64,000 nt of DNA from Auricularia sp. M13 (lineage: Eukaryota > Basidiomycota > Agaricomycetes > Auriculariales > Auriculariaceae): contig CM073193.1 in the NCBI GenBank assembly GCA_037042915.1, forward strand, positions 5,518,001-5,582,000. The letters are read 5' to 3'. Each line of letters opens with the position of its first letter. Position 1 is the first letter of the stretch. Position numbers and translations under genes: made by a program. The notes beneath the pieces are model-generated. The model was not told the origin of the DNA and did not search any database. It saw nothing but the letters and a program-made list of their open reading frames with translations. Positions 1 to 11,319 of this stretch are shown here, one piece after another.

Positions 1-364
1 GCCTTTGGATCCTTCGTACTGGCTGTGAATACTGTACAGTGCAGTTGTGGCGAATCTTTTATATATGAAAACACAGAAAGTAGTTCCATTTTCAATGCCT
101 ATTAGTGTTACAACTTATTCAAGCCCGGCACACGTCGTCGCGAGTGGGGAGATGGAAGCAAACCGGCACACAGCGCGCGCCGAGTGCGCAGTAACCGACG
201 CCTCGCTCCTTGTTTCATTCCTTCTCAACCGTCAGAGTGGCCAATTCATTGCGTCGAGCCTCTTACCCGATTCAGTGGCCAAACAACTATCCGTCTGCCA
301 TCTCTTGTTGAGCCGTCAGCATTGTAGCCGTACGCCGCGAAGTGATGCAAAATGTCTGCCAGTC
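1..364. other. Flank of the Tnp2 transposon, no gene seen
   Basis: I see no gene with support here. The stretch lies just beyond the last recognisable transposase codons on the minus strand and may be the 3' untranslated end of that element. No terminal inverted repeat could be matched to the region above 4078. Confidence 0.3.
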
Positions 365-3300
365 TCACCATGACGCTTTGCTCAAAAACGCGTCATGACA
401 TACCACAGCGCCGAACGCTGTACTTAGCTTTGCATAAGGGTCCTGTTCCTTCCCCTCTGCTCGAATGTATCTGCGTACAATAGCAAAGGTCTCACTGACC
501 CTCACGCTCCCTTTCCGGCGCTCGTGAATCAGCAGTTTGATTATCTGTCCAGGCAGACATTTTCCGTCCGCACGCCGATAGATGATGTTGCTGCTGTCCC
601 ACGACTTAGCAGCTGTCGAGAATGTAACCCCGCGGTGTTGAACCCATTTTAGCTCTTGCGCCTTTGCTCCGTAACCGCTGTGTTCGCCCTCAGCATTCAG
701 CAGCGCTTTCAATAGCTGAAATTCTTCATGCGGCAGCGGCTTGGCTTTTGCATAATCCATCCTAAGCCTGGTGGTCGACAAACTGATCGCACTGTCCGTG
801 CTCTCCTCGACGCGAAGCGACCCCTTGCTCGTCGTGGTGATGCACTGAAGAATGCATGCCAATGTTTCGCGGAGAATAGCAGGTGCGCCGGGCGGGCAGT
901 TTTTAGCGAGATGCCGCAAGCCCTTATCGTTATGATGGCGACGCATCATCGTCAATTCCATGCCAGCTTAGTCGAAATAGCGCTCAGCTAATCGCAGATA
1001 CTTCAAGACAAAGGACGTACCCAAATTGTTTGTTTTTATCTTTTGAAGGAGGCCGATTTGGCGCTCGATGGGAAACGCCCACCAACCCCTCACCGGGCCA
1101 AATCTTGGGAGGAAATCCCGAAGTGCATAACGGCGTGGTGATTGGGCAAAAGACGAAATCCGCGTTTAACCAAGCCATTGAGATAGCTTCGAATGTGCTT
1201 TCTGAACTCTTTGGCGCGATTGACAGACATGCTTCTTTTAGTGGCAATTTGAACCGCTGAAACAAGGTCCAGGAACCAGTCGAGATCTTCTTGCTTTGTA
1301 GTTCCGGCCCAGAGTTGGATCATGGCTATCGGGAGCTGTACTGTTGCAGCTGTTCGCCATTCGTCCGCTTTGAGCGTCCCGCTGCTCGGACTTCCAAAGG
1401 TCTTTGCCATGCGTCCAAGCCAGGCCGGTGTAGCTATCTTATTTATGATGATCCTTAGAAGGCGGAGATGTTCAGGTGAAATCGAATACGGCGTAATCGG
1501 CGAGGTTACATTGGCTGCAGTGCCAGCTCGATCAGGCGCCACGGGCTGACGGTGCGACTGGGCGCCATCGATATTGCCTGACGTCCCTGTCCCAGATCGT
1601 GTTGCCGACATAGCGGGCAAGGATAGCTCACTTGGATGTGAGTCATACAGCTGGCTTGGGGATGGTCCTGATGGATTCCGAGCACTCTCCAACCCCGTAG
1701 TCACCCCATGAGCTACCCTAGCTAAAGATTAGTATGCATGAGTCGGGTCGAATGGTTTTCCGTACATCAGCGCGTCGATAAAGTCCTGCTTGATGGGCCC
1801 TGTTTCTCTGGAAGCCTTAACTATTAACTTGCGCGTCGTACAAAGCTGGGTTAGCACGGCACGATTGAAACGCTGCAGCTTGCGGAACCGTTCTGCATCT
1901 CCCGTCTTCGCCAATAGGATCTCGGCTGGAACAATTTTAAATCAGCGGAGTCGTTTATCCGAATGAGATTGTATATCACCACTCTTGATATCCTCATTGG
2001 AGCGCCCAACTGCAGCTGCTGCCGAGGTTTGAGCACGTGAACTCCGCTTTCGACTTCCCGGTTCCTTGACTTTTTTGGAGGCTTCCTGGATTCCCCAAAT
2101 TTTTCGTACATGGTGTTGGATCAAACCAAGGAATATGTTGTGCATGCCGTCAACTACGAAAAACTGTGTAGGATCCCAATACGGTAGGCGAAATAGCTCG
2201 GACCAGCCTACGCCCCGCAGCGTTTTGAGTTCCTTCCGCCGAGACACAGATGGGGTATCTCGCCATTCATAGGCCTGTTTAATCCATTCTTCGCGCGATC
2301 TGAGAACGTAGTTGCCATCAACTACATTTGGATCGGAAAATTGGCGTGTATGACACAGGCAGTACGGACAACCAAAATTGGACCTAGGGGGATTGAAGCC
2401 GATGACTTTGCGCCCGGCGGGCATGTCACAGACTACAGGTAAAAGTGCGGCACGAATGATGCGTCCAGAGGGCATAAGTGGCGTCTGGCGAACTCGCATG
2501 CCTGCGCTCCAGAGTTGGAGTAGCTCGTCAACAAGGGGCCTCAAATATGGTTGAACGTCAGTCTCTTTGGGGCCAGGAAGGACACCGACGATATGCAAGT
2601 TCTCAGATGAGTATCAAATTTCAGGTGGGAAATTGAGACAGGCGAGGGATATCAAACCGAGACTGACCGTGCTGCGACGGGTGGCTGCGCGGGGTTGGAA
2701 CCAATCGATTGAGAGACTAAATGCGAGTCTGAGCTCGGGGAGCTGAACTGAAAAGAAGTTCGTCTCATTGTCTGGTCCCTTGAACGATTTGAATACCCTC
2801 CCTTGGGAAATATCGTGCATTAGTTCATCGTTGTCCGCCGGCGAAGAGACTGCGGAGGAAATCATCTCTGAGGCATTCACGAGGGCTGCTTCGAGTCTGG
2901 AATCGGAGAGATATTGTTGAATACAGTCAGAAAGAGGCGCATAAGCAAATGGCTTCCGAGGCACGTGTGCTGTCATTTTCTTTTTACCTGCGAAATTCAT
3001 GAGCGGGCCTGCAGACATGGGAGGGGATATGCGCACCGGGTCCATAGTACTCTTTCTTTTCAGTAATGGGTGTATCACACACCTTCATCACTCCATCAGC
3101 AGGGACCCGATTTTGGCAATGTGAGATGTATACAAGACTCCCAAGCCGAGTTTCGATGGGCGGCGACAAATAGCCGCAACTGGGACATACGGCGTAAGGA
3201 GTGAACTTGGGAGCCATGTCTGCCTTCTCAAGAAGGGTTGAAACGTCTTGAGGAAGATTGTCAAACGCTTCTCTGATGGCTGCAAGCTCAGTGGGACCCT

Positions 3301-4078
3301 GAGCACGAGTGATTTCGCCGACCAGAAGTTTGACGAAGGCAAGGACAAATACTAAGCCGCGGCGTGGCACGCCGAAAAATAGTTCTAGGGTGAGCAAGAA
3401 GAGCGCCAAGGCTGCGATGCTCGGCACTTTCCAGGCTAGTACGGGATATCGTTCGCATTCCGGAGTGTCGGCACGAGGTTTGCCCGGGTCCGGTGCTGCT
3501 CGTTCTTCTGAATTGAACGCATTCAGGCTATCGTTCCACTTCCGCCGTCGATCCTGCAAGAAGTCCAGCTCGCGACCGATACAACTGAGAAGACGCGTGC
3601 GGAAGGCTCCTGCTGGGATGTGCTCGGGTGGGACTCTCCCGGCCATGACTGCATTGTGAACATCGTCCAGCCACTTTAAATCGTGCTCATGGGGAAATGG
3701 CATTAGAACTCCCGAGCGACGTTTCGAGAGCATGAAAGGAAGATGTGACCTCCATAGGTTAGAGCGAGCGATGAGCTCCGTTTGAATACTCATCAAGCAG
3801 GACATCGATAGTAGAGGAGCAGCGATGGACGTTGGTACTGAGTCATGATCACTGACGCCGGAAGTCGCTTTTCCTGGTGATAACCATGCTCCGTCGCGTT
3901 CTTCGTGATTCAGAAGCGCTTGCTCCGGCTGCCCCACCGTCTCTGCCCGGTCTCTGTCACAATGTCGACGGAATTCGCTGCGGGTCACCTGACGGCCGCG
4001 CACAGCCTTTCCTGATCGGCTGTATGTCATTCGTTGATTACATCCGTAGGCTGAACAGACGCATATTTTGGTGTACAT
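365..4078 (-). pseudogene. Tnp2-domain (Plavaka-like, CACTA superfamily) transposase, decayed
   Basis: A DNA transposase read from an ATG at 4078 down to about 365. N-terminal Cys-rich start (CVCSAYGC), then a zinc-ribbon CPSCGY...CQNR...CDTPI near 3080-3200, an FKGPDN...FFSVQLPELR block, then the Tnp2 core with IVGVLPGPKE, VIGFNPPRSNFGCPYC and FFVVDGMHNIFLGL at about 2100-2600. A 49-nt intron at 2988-3036 joins the first two reading frames. The C-terminal part continues through LKADEWRTAATVQLPIAMI (about 1330) and PNHHAVMHFG (about 1110). Breaks: an in-frame TGA at 2614-2616 between ...LNFPPEI and YSSENLHIVG, where the family usually has Arg, and a frameshift near 1100. This order is that of basidiomycete Plavaka/Tnp2 proteins as I recall them. 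It is probably inactive, though only lightly damaged. Confidence 0.85.
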
Positions 4079-4479
4079 AAGTGCCCAGTATATGAGAGAC
4101 CACAGTTGAGATGTAGGGGGTCATAGAGGCACGAAGCCGGTGATCACGAGCCATATATATAGTAGAGGTACGGGCTGTGCAACGTTGGCCAACGCTTGTC
4201 CTTACGCGCGTCACAGCCTGCGCGCATCACAGCCTCTACTGCGTCGAAGGGGGGTCTTCTGGGTCATGCGTGGAGGCGATACAGCGTAATTACAACACTG
4301 GTGGCGGCACGGACCGGAGAAAGCAGAGAGGTGTGCCAGAGCCGAACTTTTCGCACTGAGTCCACGACGAAGGAATGAACATCGCCATTAGCAGAACAAG
4401 GAAGGAGGCAACTAATAAGAAAGCCTCCAGGTCGCAGATAGATGCATACGATTCATAGCTCGACAGGAAGATGGACGGG

Positions 4480-5010
4480 CTCGGTTCACGGACGAGCACA
4501 GCGCATAAGGAATGGGGACAGCCCAGCGTGTAATACGAGCGACAAGCGCTGGCGCAAGCGGCGAGCGCTGGCGTCACTCGTAGGGCTACTTGGTAGCGGA
4601 TATCGAGTTTTTCTTGAGTGAATGTGCCTGGATAGCGCAATGCCTGTGCGCGCGGCGACCAGGGTGCGGCTTTCGAAGGAAAGGAGAAAATCGAAAGACA
4701 AGCCTGAGAAAACACGGTTCGGCCTGCTCCGAACTCCGACGGTTTCACTTTGCCCGCACCAGAACGTCACTTTGCTCGCAGTATTGTTCATCGCGCAGGA
4801 GATCTTATCGAAAGGGCTGCGCAAACAGGACCGGGAATGGCGCGGGTGGATTCGTGATAAATGCGACCAAGTCGCCCTCCACGCACAGCGTGCAAGAGCA
4901 AGCTCAATTGGGCTCACGATTATCGCTAAGATATGAAGCCATCGGCCCGTGTGATGACACTGAGCGGAGGTCACACGGGCATACTGTATACTGTCTTGGG
5001 GAAAGTCGTC
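4480..5010 (+). repeat. R-family interspersed repeat, copy R1
   Basis: Member of a dispersed family with a core of 295 bp here (4583-4877). The core is bounded by GGGCTACTTGGTAGC at 4583-4597 and its near inverse GCGACCAAGTCGCCC at 4863-4877. The flanks (AGCGCTGGCGC palindromes on the left, a CACGC..GCGTG hairpin and GGGCTCACGATTAT on the right) are also shared with other copies. The right end, up to about 5010, is shared with the copy at 62.6 kb and is fused directly to the retrotransposon. Confidence 0.85.
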
Positions 5011-6890
5011 TCTGGCTCATTCCCACATGTGGGACACAGTGGGGAGTCCTCTCTTTGGATGCGGTGCAGATGTTTGTTGAGGGGCGCATGTCCGAGTCGA
5101 AGTTGGACGAGAATGCTTGTCTGCCATCGGCGGCGCGAGTGAAGGAGCTTGCTCATGCGTCTGGGTGAAAAATCGGGGTCAATCGCATGCATGCGAGCAT
5201 ATCGGCGCGAGTTTGCCCATTCAGCATGCCAACGTATGTTCATGTCTTCCATGTGACTGCGTCTGAGCGCCGATGCGCTGTACGGGAGAGGTTTGCGTAG
5301 CCATTTCGGCAGTAAACGTCGTGCGCTCGATCCCTGTGGCCCCGCAGCTGCGATTTTGGCTGCTTGATCGGCGGCTTCGTTTCCCTGCAGACCCTCGTGA
5401 CCAGGCGTCCATTCAAGGCACAGTTTTAGTCGCTCACCCGGCCGACCGCTTTTGTTCGATGTCTCCTCTACTGCCGAGTGTATCCTGTCTATGAGGTAGT
5501 GACCAGGTCTAGGTTTATAGCATCTGCTCGCCTTTATTACGCCGGTGTTGTCAAGGCCAATGCGAGCACTATCTGTGACCTCTGCCTTGAGCAAATGCAG
5601 GCCCAGGTGAACGCCTACGGCTTCGGCTTCGAAGGTCGTGTGGTGATCGGTCGAGCCGAGATGGTACCGTAGGGTTCTTGAGATCTCGCCGTTGCGGGTA
5701 AGTACCGCAGCCGCCCCGACACCTGTATCGCTCGCAGATCCATCAGTGTATAATATGCACATCGAACAATACCTGGGCAGCAGCATCTCTTGCTTTGCCA
5801 GCTGCGCGGTCATCTGCTATGAACGTTTCAAGTGATTGCGACCATTTTGTATCGCGCGGAAAAGTACGTATCTTCTCTATGCGCTCAGGGCGGATTGCGA
5901 AAACGCTGAGGAGCTTGTGGAGCGCGGTTGGATGATGAATAACAGGTCGACACACGCACCGCTTTACCATGTTCGCTAGCGGATGCTCGTCCGTAAGCGT
6001 GCAGATGCGAAGCAGTGACCGGTAGCAGACTTTCTCCAGGAGAAGATGCGCTGGCCATAGATTTGCATGGATGTCGAGTAGCTCCGTCGGGGACGAGCGT
6101 AGCGCGCCAGTGATAGAAAGCGCGGCGATGCGTTGCACTTTCGCAATCCGACGTGCAAATCCAATGGAGCCGTGCTTCTTACCTTGGTCATGATCATCCG
6201 TACGAATCGGAGTGAACCAGACATCCGCAGCGTATGTCATCTTCGGGGCCGCCACCGCCACATAGAGGCGCCGGACATGCTTCGCGCGAAGGCCCCTGGT
6301 GGTGCGTGCAAGTCGTGTGAGTTGAGCAACATACTTCGCACCTTTTGCCACCGCCTTGTCGACGTGGTCACTGAAGGATAAAGCGGAATCGAGATAAACC
6401 CCGAGATACTTTGCTGACTGGACGTTCCGGATTGTCCTGCCACGTATCGTCATATCAGAGCCTATGCCCTCAGCGTATCGCCGTTTCTGAGGGGTACAGA
6501 AGTCAATGACCTGCGTTTTGTCAAACTCCCACGGAGAGTTGTGCGCGACGGCCCAGTCGCAGCCACCGTCGTCACGTTCCATGATGTCCTGCAATATTTG
6601 GTGCGTCTCGGTGAATGTACGCGCAAACGCCAGAATCCCTGTGTCGTCGACGAATCCCAGAGCAAGAGATTTCGGTCCAGTCCCGATTTCGAGCATCCGA
6701 TGGTTGTAGAACAGATACAGAATCATTGACAGTGGGTCACCTTGTCCTATCCCGTTGTCAACGGCAAAAAACGCCGTTTGGTAATCGTCAAACCGCAGGC
6801 AGGTGCGTCGACCGCAGAGCATCGTCACGACAAAACGAACATAGCCCTCAGGTATGCCCAGAGCCCGCATATTGTGACAGAGACGGGGGA
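5010..6890 (-). mobile_element. Non-LTR retrotransposon fragment: reverse transcriptase plus RNase H, truncated
   Basis: Minus-strand ORF2-like coding. The first frame (6870-5743) has the RT palm motifs GIGQGDPLSM and LGFVDDTG (an FxDD version of the catalytic YxDD box), followed by a thumb-like region. It runs by a frame change into 5813-4971, an RNase H with YTDGSA (Asp), FEAEAVG (Glu), LDNTGV (Asp) and GNEAADQAAK (Asp), so the four acidic residues are present. A zinc-knuckle start CPTCGNEPET follows but is cut off where the repeat at 5010 begins. The N-terminal endonuclease, gag-like ORF1 and first half of the RT are missing: the 5' side stops near 6890 beside a TAG microsatellite. RNase H after RT fits Tad/I-type fungal LINEs. 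Truncated at both ends and frameshifted, so dead. Confidence 0.88.
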
Positions 6891-6900
6891 ACGTTGCTTG

Positions 6901-6918
6901 TAGTAGTAGTAGTAGTAT
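6901..6918 (+). repeat. Short (TAG)6 microsatellite
   Basis: Six TAG units directly beside the truncated 5' side of the retrotransposon. The uninterrupted element copy near 62.24 kb lacks it. A much longer TAG tract lies at 36174-36241. Confidence 0.9.
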
Positions 6919-6989
6919 TCAGGCAAGTGGTCCTACATAGAACAGCCCGCTAAGGTCTCAACGGCTGGGCGCATCATACCGGAAACCTG

Positions 6990-7665
6990 CGACCTTTGCA
7001 CCCTCCGGATGCGACAATCTGATCGTGGCTCATTTCTCTAGTTCAGGCGTCGGCGTCATGATCGTCTAAACCGCTCCCAAATCGCGTCCCCGGCCCATGT
7101 GTTCCAAAGTCATCTCGATTGCGGCGCAGGTTCTCCTCGCCGTTGTACTCTACTCGCGCTACCTCCGGGACAGGCAAATGCATACTACATGTGAAACCAC
7201 AACTTCGTCATTCGCTCTCGCCTCGCGCACCTCCCCCTCCACCTACGTCTTTCGCGACAACCATAGACGTGTGAACGGTTTGCCCGGCAATTCTGCTCGT
7301 CCTCGTGATGTGGTCCTCCACCCGCACCCCGAGATTGAACACAGGCATGGCATATTGGCTGAAAGCTCCACGCGCAGCTGGCGCAGCCTGCGCAGCCTCT
7401 GCCGGCATGGGGAAGGCTCGCTGTTACTCGCTCAATCGTGATCATACATACTACAGGAGTCTGGCTTACCGCCTCATACGTGACGCCCTCGGGATGCCTG
7501 GCTGCATAACTGTCGGCCTCGGAGCCCGTGGTATCCTTCGTGCTTACGGCGCAGGGGAACGTTGCACCGTGAGATCCTGAGGTGGCAAAGTCTAAGCAGA
7601 CTCTCGCCATGTGGTGTAACGATTTGTGAGGTTGCGTGAGCTTGGTGGGTCGGGGGTAAAGTTCG
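6990..7665 (+). repeat. Q repeat, inverted copy of 61530-62225
   Basis: Near-identical to the reverse complement of 61530-62225. It carries a plus-strand reading frame starting at 7097 with a hydrophobic start (VISIAAQVLLAVVLYSRYL), which could be one membrane helix of a lost membrane-protein gene; I do not recognise the family. The 62 kb copy has an extra triplet-type unit in a GCGCAGCCT run. In the other copy this repeat runs straight into R-family sequence; here the retrotransposon sits between them. Confidence 0.85.
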
Positions 7666-8029
7666 CTTTTCGCACAATCTTGGTCCTTTGCCTGCGTCGC
7701 ACTAACTCTATTTGTTTACCGGGCGCTCGAAGGCTCTTGTTAGACGTGTCACCTAAGCATAAGTCCATCAGGCCGTTATGGCCGTTGTCCGGCAGATACG
7801 CCAACTCGCTCTCTACCTCACAATTATGAAGATGTGCCTGATAGCATACTCATCGGACGACCCCTCGCTGCATCCAACGTTCCGACAGCGAAATATCTCA
7901 TGCCGTGAGGATCCAAAAGAGTACTATATGTCCGAGATGCGATGAAAGGAATGAATCGTGAAGCGGTATACACTAGCAGCATTGTACCCGTAAACACCAA
8001 CCATTAGAAGCTATGCAGTGTCCACCACG
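7666..8029. other. Intergenic, nothing recognised
   Basis: About 360 bases downstream of the RING gene's stop codon. I see no coding structure, RNA gene or repeat partner here. It probably contains the 3' untranslated region of the RING gene. Confidence 0.4.
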
Positions 8030-9829
8030 TCATTCGACTTTCGCCTGCAGCGCGCGCTCGCCTGCAGCCCAGACTCCGGGATCGATGCTGCATTCGACGC
8101 CGCAGTTCGGGCAAGCGACTGCAGCAGGGCACGACGCATTATGCTCGGGATTCTCAGTGGCAATCCTAGCAGCGGAGACGATGCACTGCGGGTGATACTC
8201 GTGCATGCAGCGTCCATGCGGTATCTCTGTAACCAGACCGAATCAGAGCCGAAGTAGAAACCCATAAGACAGACGCACCGTCTAGGTCCATCTCACCTCG
8301 CGTAGCCGGAGCGCCGTCGTTGTGGGCCTTGAGCGGCAAAGATTGAGCGTGCCGAGGAATGCCTTCCTGTCTGCACGCATTCTGTAAGCGCGCTAGCTTG
8401 ACGGGAGCGTGCACCTCAGGCGTCGGGACATCGTCTGTCGGCGCGAGAACGCAGCACAGCAAGTCGCAGCGCAGTCCGAGCTCGCGCTCGCGGTGTTCTA
8501 CGTACTCCCGGATCGTCCGGCCCTGAGGATCGGGCGCGACCACTCGCGTCGTACACGCCTCAGGCTCCGCTGCTCAGGCGGCGGCGGGATGCCCCAGCGA
8601 GGTTGCAATGAGGGCAAACGCGTTGCGTCCAGCCGGGGAAGACGATTGTCGACGCGATCGCCCGTTTCCTGTGGGGGCTCCTGTAGCTCCCGTAGCTGCT
8701 GATGCTGCTGCTGACGATGATAAAGAAGCGCCGGGTCAACAGGCGAAACAATGTAGAATAAGGAATTGCCGCCGCTACCACCGGCTAGCGGAACGGTCAT
8801 GCTAATGCCGAATTCGATGTCGATCTCGGACGTGTCTACGATCATCTCGAGTCCATCTACTACGCGCCTGTGATGAGCTTGGAGAATGCGTTGTCCAGAG
8901 ATGGGCGTGGATACAGGTTGTTGGCCCGGTTGATCTTGAGGTTGGCCGGCTCGATGGGCGTCCTCTCGGAGTGGTGGCGGCTGGACCCCCCATGGAAACG
9001 CGTTGTGGGGGGGAGGGAAGCGCACATCAGCATAGGCCTGTTGAGGCTGGGCCTGCGAAGCAATTGGCGGGGAGCGCTGCGCACCAGCTGCAGGTGTTCG
9101 AGACCCGCCCGGAGTATTACGAACGTTTGGATAAGCCGGCAAATCAGCGAAAAAGGCTGGAGGCAGCATGAGGTTCGGTGGGGGTCCGTGAGAGCTACCG
9201 TGATGACCCTGCGCACGAGAGGACGAGGCTAAGCGGTCCGGATCGACGTTGAAACGACAATTGGGACACGTCGTATGCCGGCAGAACCAAGGCTGCAAGC
9301 AATTCGAGTGGAACGCGTGGCGGCAGGGTAGTACGACGATCCGGGAACGTAGGGGTGGGGGCTCGGATCCAGCAGCAGAGGTAGAAACATCAGGAGCAGA
9401 GTGGGATGACGGGGCATTGCCCCCCCACTGGGGTGCTGCCGAGAGGTTCGCGAGATCTATATCCAAAGCTTCAAGGCATACAGCGCAGGCGCTGGAATTA
9501 CCGTCTATAGCCTTCTCTACCTTCATGTACCGCTTAACGAGGCCAGCTGGGACTTCCTCAAGCCCTTCGATCAAGCGACGAGCCTGTTCGGGATCTTCTG
9601 GCGGCTGACTGCGAAGCCCGCCAAGCCAGGGGAGCGGAAATATCACCGGTGGAACGGATACGGGGAGAGGCACCTGCGGTCGCGGTCGAGTCGCGGCCGG
9701 GTGTGCGCCTCGACTGCCTGCCAAAGTTCGCATTGTTTCCGCATGTAGACGCCAGAAGTCAGCAAACGTAAATTCGCGATTCTGGGAAGTTTCGGACGAA
9801 GGGGAGGGCCCGTTTTGACGCAGTGCCAA
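8030..9829 (-). CDS. RING-H2 zinc-finger protein with a second C-terminal zinc-binding segment
   Basis: Exons on the minus strand: 9829-8555, 8504-8297, 8226-8030. The introns are 8505-8554 (50 nt) and 8227-8296 (70 nt, GTGAGA..ACAG with CTGAT). About 559 codons in one frame. A RING-H2 near residues 115-195 shows CAVC, then after a ~55-residue insert PCRHAFHSNC and CPNC. Such domains usually act as ubiquitin E3 ligases by binding an E2. A Pro/Gln-rich middle follows. After the first splice comes YVEHRERELGLRC, and the last exon holds CMHEYHPQC...ACPNCGVEC, a second zinc-binding arrangement that I recall from basidiomycete RING proteins. The 5' end is unsettled: the codon at 9829 is TTG, the first in-frame ATG is at 9733-9731, and an in-frame stop upstream (about 9950) could be an intron acceptor, so an upstream exon is possible. 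Confidence 0.8.
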
Positions 9830-10320
9830 CGAAGACAGACCTCCCAGCGGAGCGCGCCGAGCGCTTACAGATGCTGCGGCGATCGCATCGGGAGGCGTGA
9901 GATTGATGCTGTCGCCTCGCGAAGTAAACGGCCGTAACAGGACCTAGGTTGAAAGTTGGTTAGAAGAACGTGTGCATACGTTCGAGGTGGTGGACGCACG
10001 CTACTCTGCGCCCCGGCGCCAAAGACCCTGCTGGGCGGGTGGCTCAGCCATAGGGGCAGGTCGGGCGAGTTGAGCTGAGGGGAATGAGCGTTTGAATTGT
10101 TACGTGGAGGAGTCACGAATGAGGCACTTGGCAGCCGAGTCGCTGTGGCCGGCGCCACTGCATCATGTGTCAAGCATAGTCCTATGTTTGAGTGAAGGCA
10201 CAGACCTGCAACGGGCTCAACACGCAATTCCGGGGCCTCAGGCAGGTGCGAGGGAGAAAACAACGGGATTGCTCGCATTACGTCGGAGCCAAGCATACGT
10301 GTGCGTTGCGGTGGTGGAAA
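9830..10320. other. Upstream region of the RING gene
   Basis: The minus-strand frame of the RING gene stays open to about 9946, where a TAG follows a pyrimidine-rich tract that could be a 3' splice site. A short first exon may therefore lie here, but I could not choose one. No other gene was identified. Confidence 0.3.
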
Positions 10321-10745
10321 CGCTCGGGGCAATGGGCGCAGCGGCCGGAGTCCAACGCCAGCTGCAGCACACCTTGTCAGTGCTCTTGCGGGAAATCCTG
10401 CCCATCGTTGTGTGGTGCGGCGGGCTGTATGCAGTAGCAGGAGAAGCGCAGAGCAGCATCGTTATAAGTCGACCTCATCCTGGATTATGGGAGATCGCGC
10501 GCTTGGCCAGGCGGGCGCCTCGGTCTACGCCGGCACAGGATCGGCGAATGTTCGCCAACCCCTGCATGGATTGCCAATCGCTGCGCTTCTCATCTAATCT
10601 GGACCGCCACCTGCGAAGCGCTGCGCCCAGCCCCAAAGCAGTGCCGGCATGCCCCGCTCTCATTCGTCACGTGAACGGCTTCAGCTGCTTAGGAAGTTCC
10701 TGTTCATATACGTAGGAGCTCCGAGCTGTATGTCACCTGCAATCG
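10320..10745 (-). pseudogene. Partial copy 1 of the C2H2 gene 5' end
   Basis: About 400 bp almost identical to 59370-59745: the promoter-side flank and first exon of the C2H2 gene (including the MGRISRKSTDK frame), followed by a jump to the end of its second exon (about 10325-10370). Roughly 310 bp of intron 1 and exon 2 are missing compared with the 59 kb copy. It cannot encode the zinc fingers. Confidence 0.8.
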
Positions 10746-10749
10746 ATCT

Positions 10750-10839
10750 GAGAGTGAGCCGATATGCACATACGATGCACCAATGTGCACGGTTGAGAGT
10801 GAGCCGATATGCACATACGATGCACCAATGTGCACGGTC
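10750..10839 (+). repeat. Tandem duplication, 2 x 45 bp
   Basis: Two adjacent 45-bp units starting GAGAGTGAGCCGATATGC, differing at the last base. The inverted partner near 41275-41330 has only one unit, so the duplication arose after the two arms separated, or one unit was lost there. Confidence 0.9.
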
Positions 10840-11319
10840 ATCTTCAGGCGCTGATTATTCACCACGGCCCGGTATGGACTGGATTGATGCAGGACAACGC
10901 GGTCAGGACCTGAGCGAGGAAAGTCCTACTTCAGTCTGTAACTCTCACTCCACATCTGCCAACTGCTCATGTGGGATTTGTCCTCGTCAAGTTTGACGGC
11001 GGGCAACATCGCTGCACCAAATCCTCGTCTGGATTCGCTGCGCCCAGACCCTACACAGCGAAGAGTTATGACGGACCCAATCCTCGCATACGGTGCCCAG
11101 GCTGAGATCAATAACATTTCCTAATCCCCATCAGCACGATGGGCAGAACCGCGAAGGCGTTAAAGGCCTGATTGAAGGCTCTGATTTACGACGAGTGGCA
11201 ACGTTGTAAAACTTTCGTTCATCTATTCGGGTAGTGAAATACGAAACTGAGCCGATGAATCAATGCGCGATTGGATGATGAAGCGAGAGAGGAAGCGTGC
11301 GACTACGGCTCAAAGCAAC

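Noticed and set aside
47-373. Plus-strand ORF of 108 codons at the window start
   Set aside because: No motif, no intron support; it lies at and beyond the end of the minus-strand transposase and has arbitrary composition.
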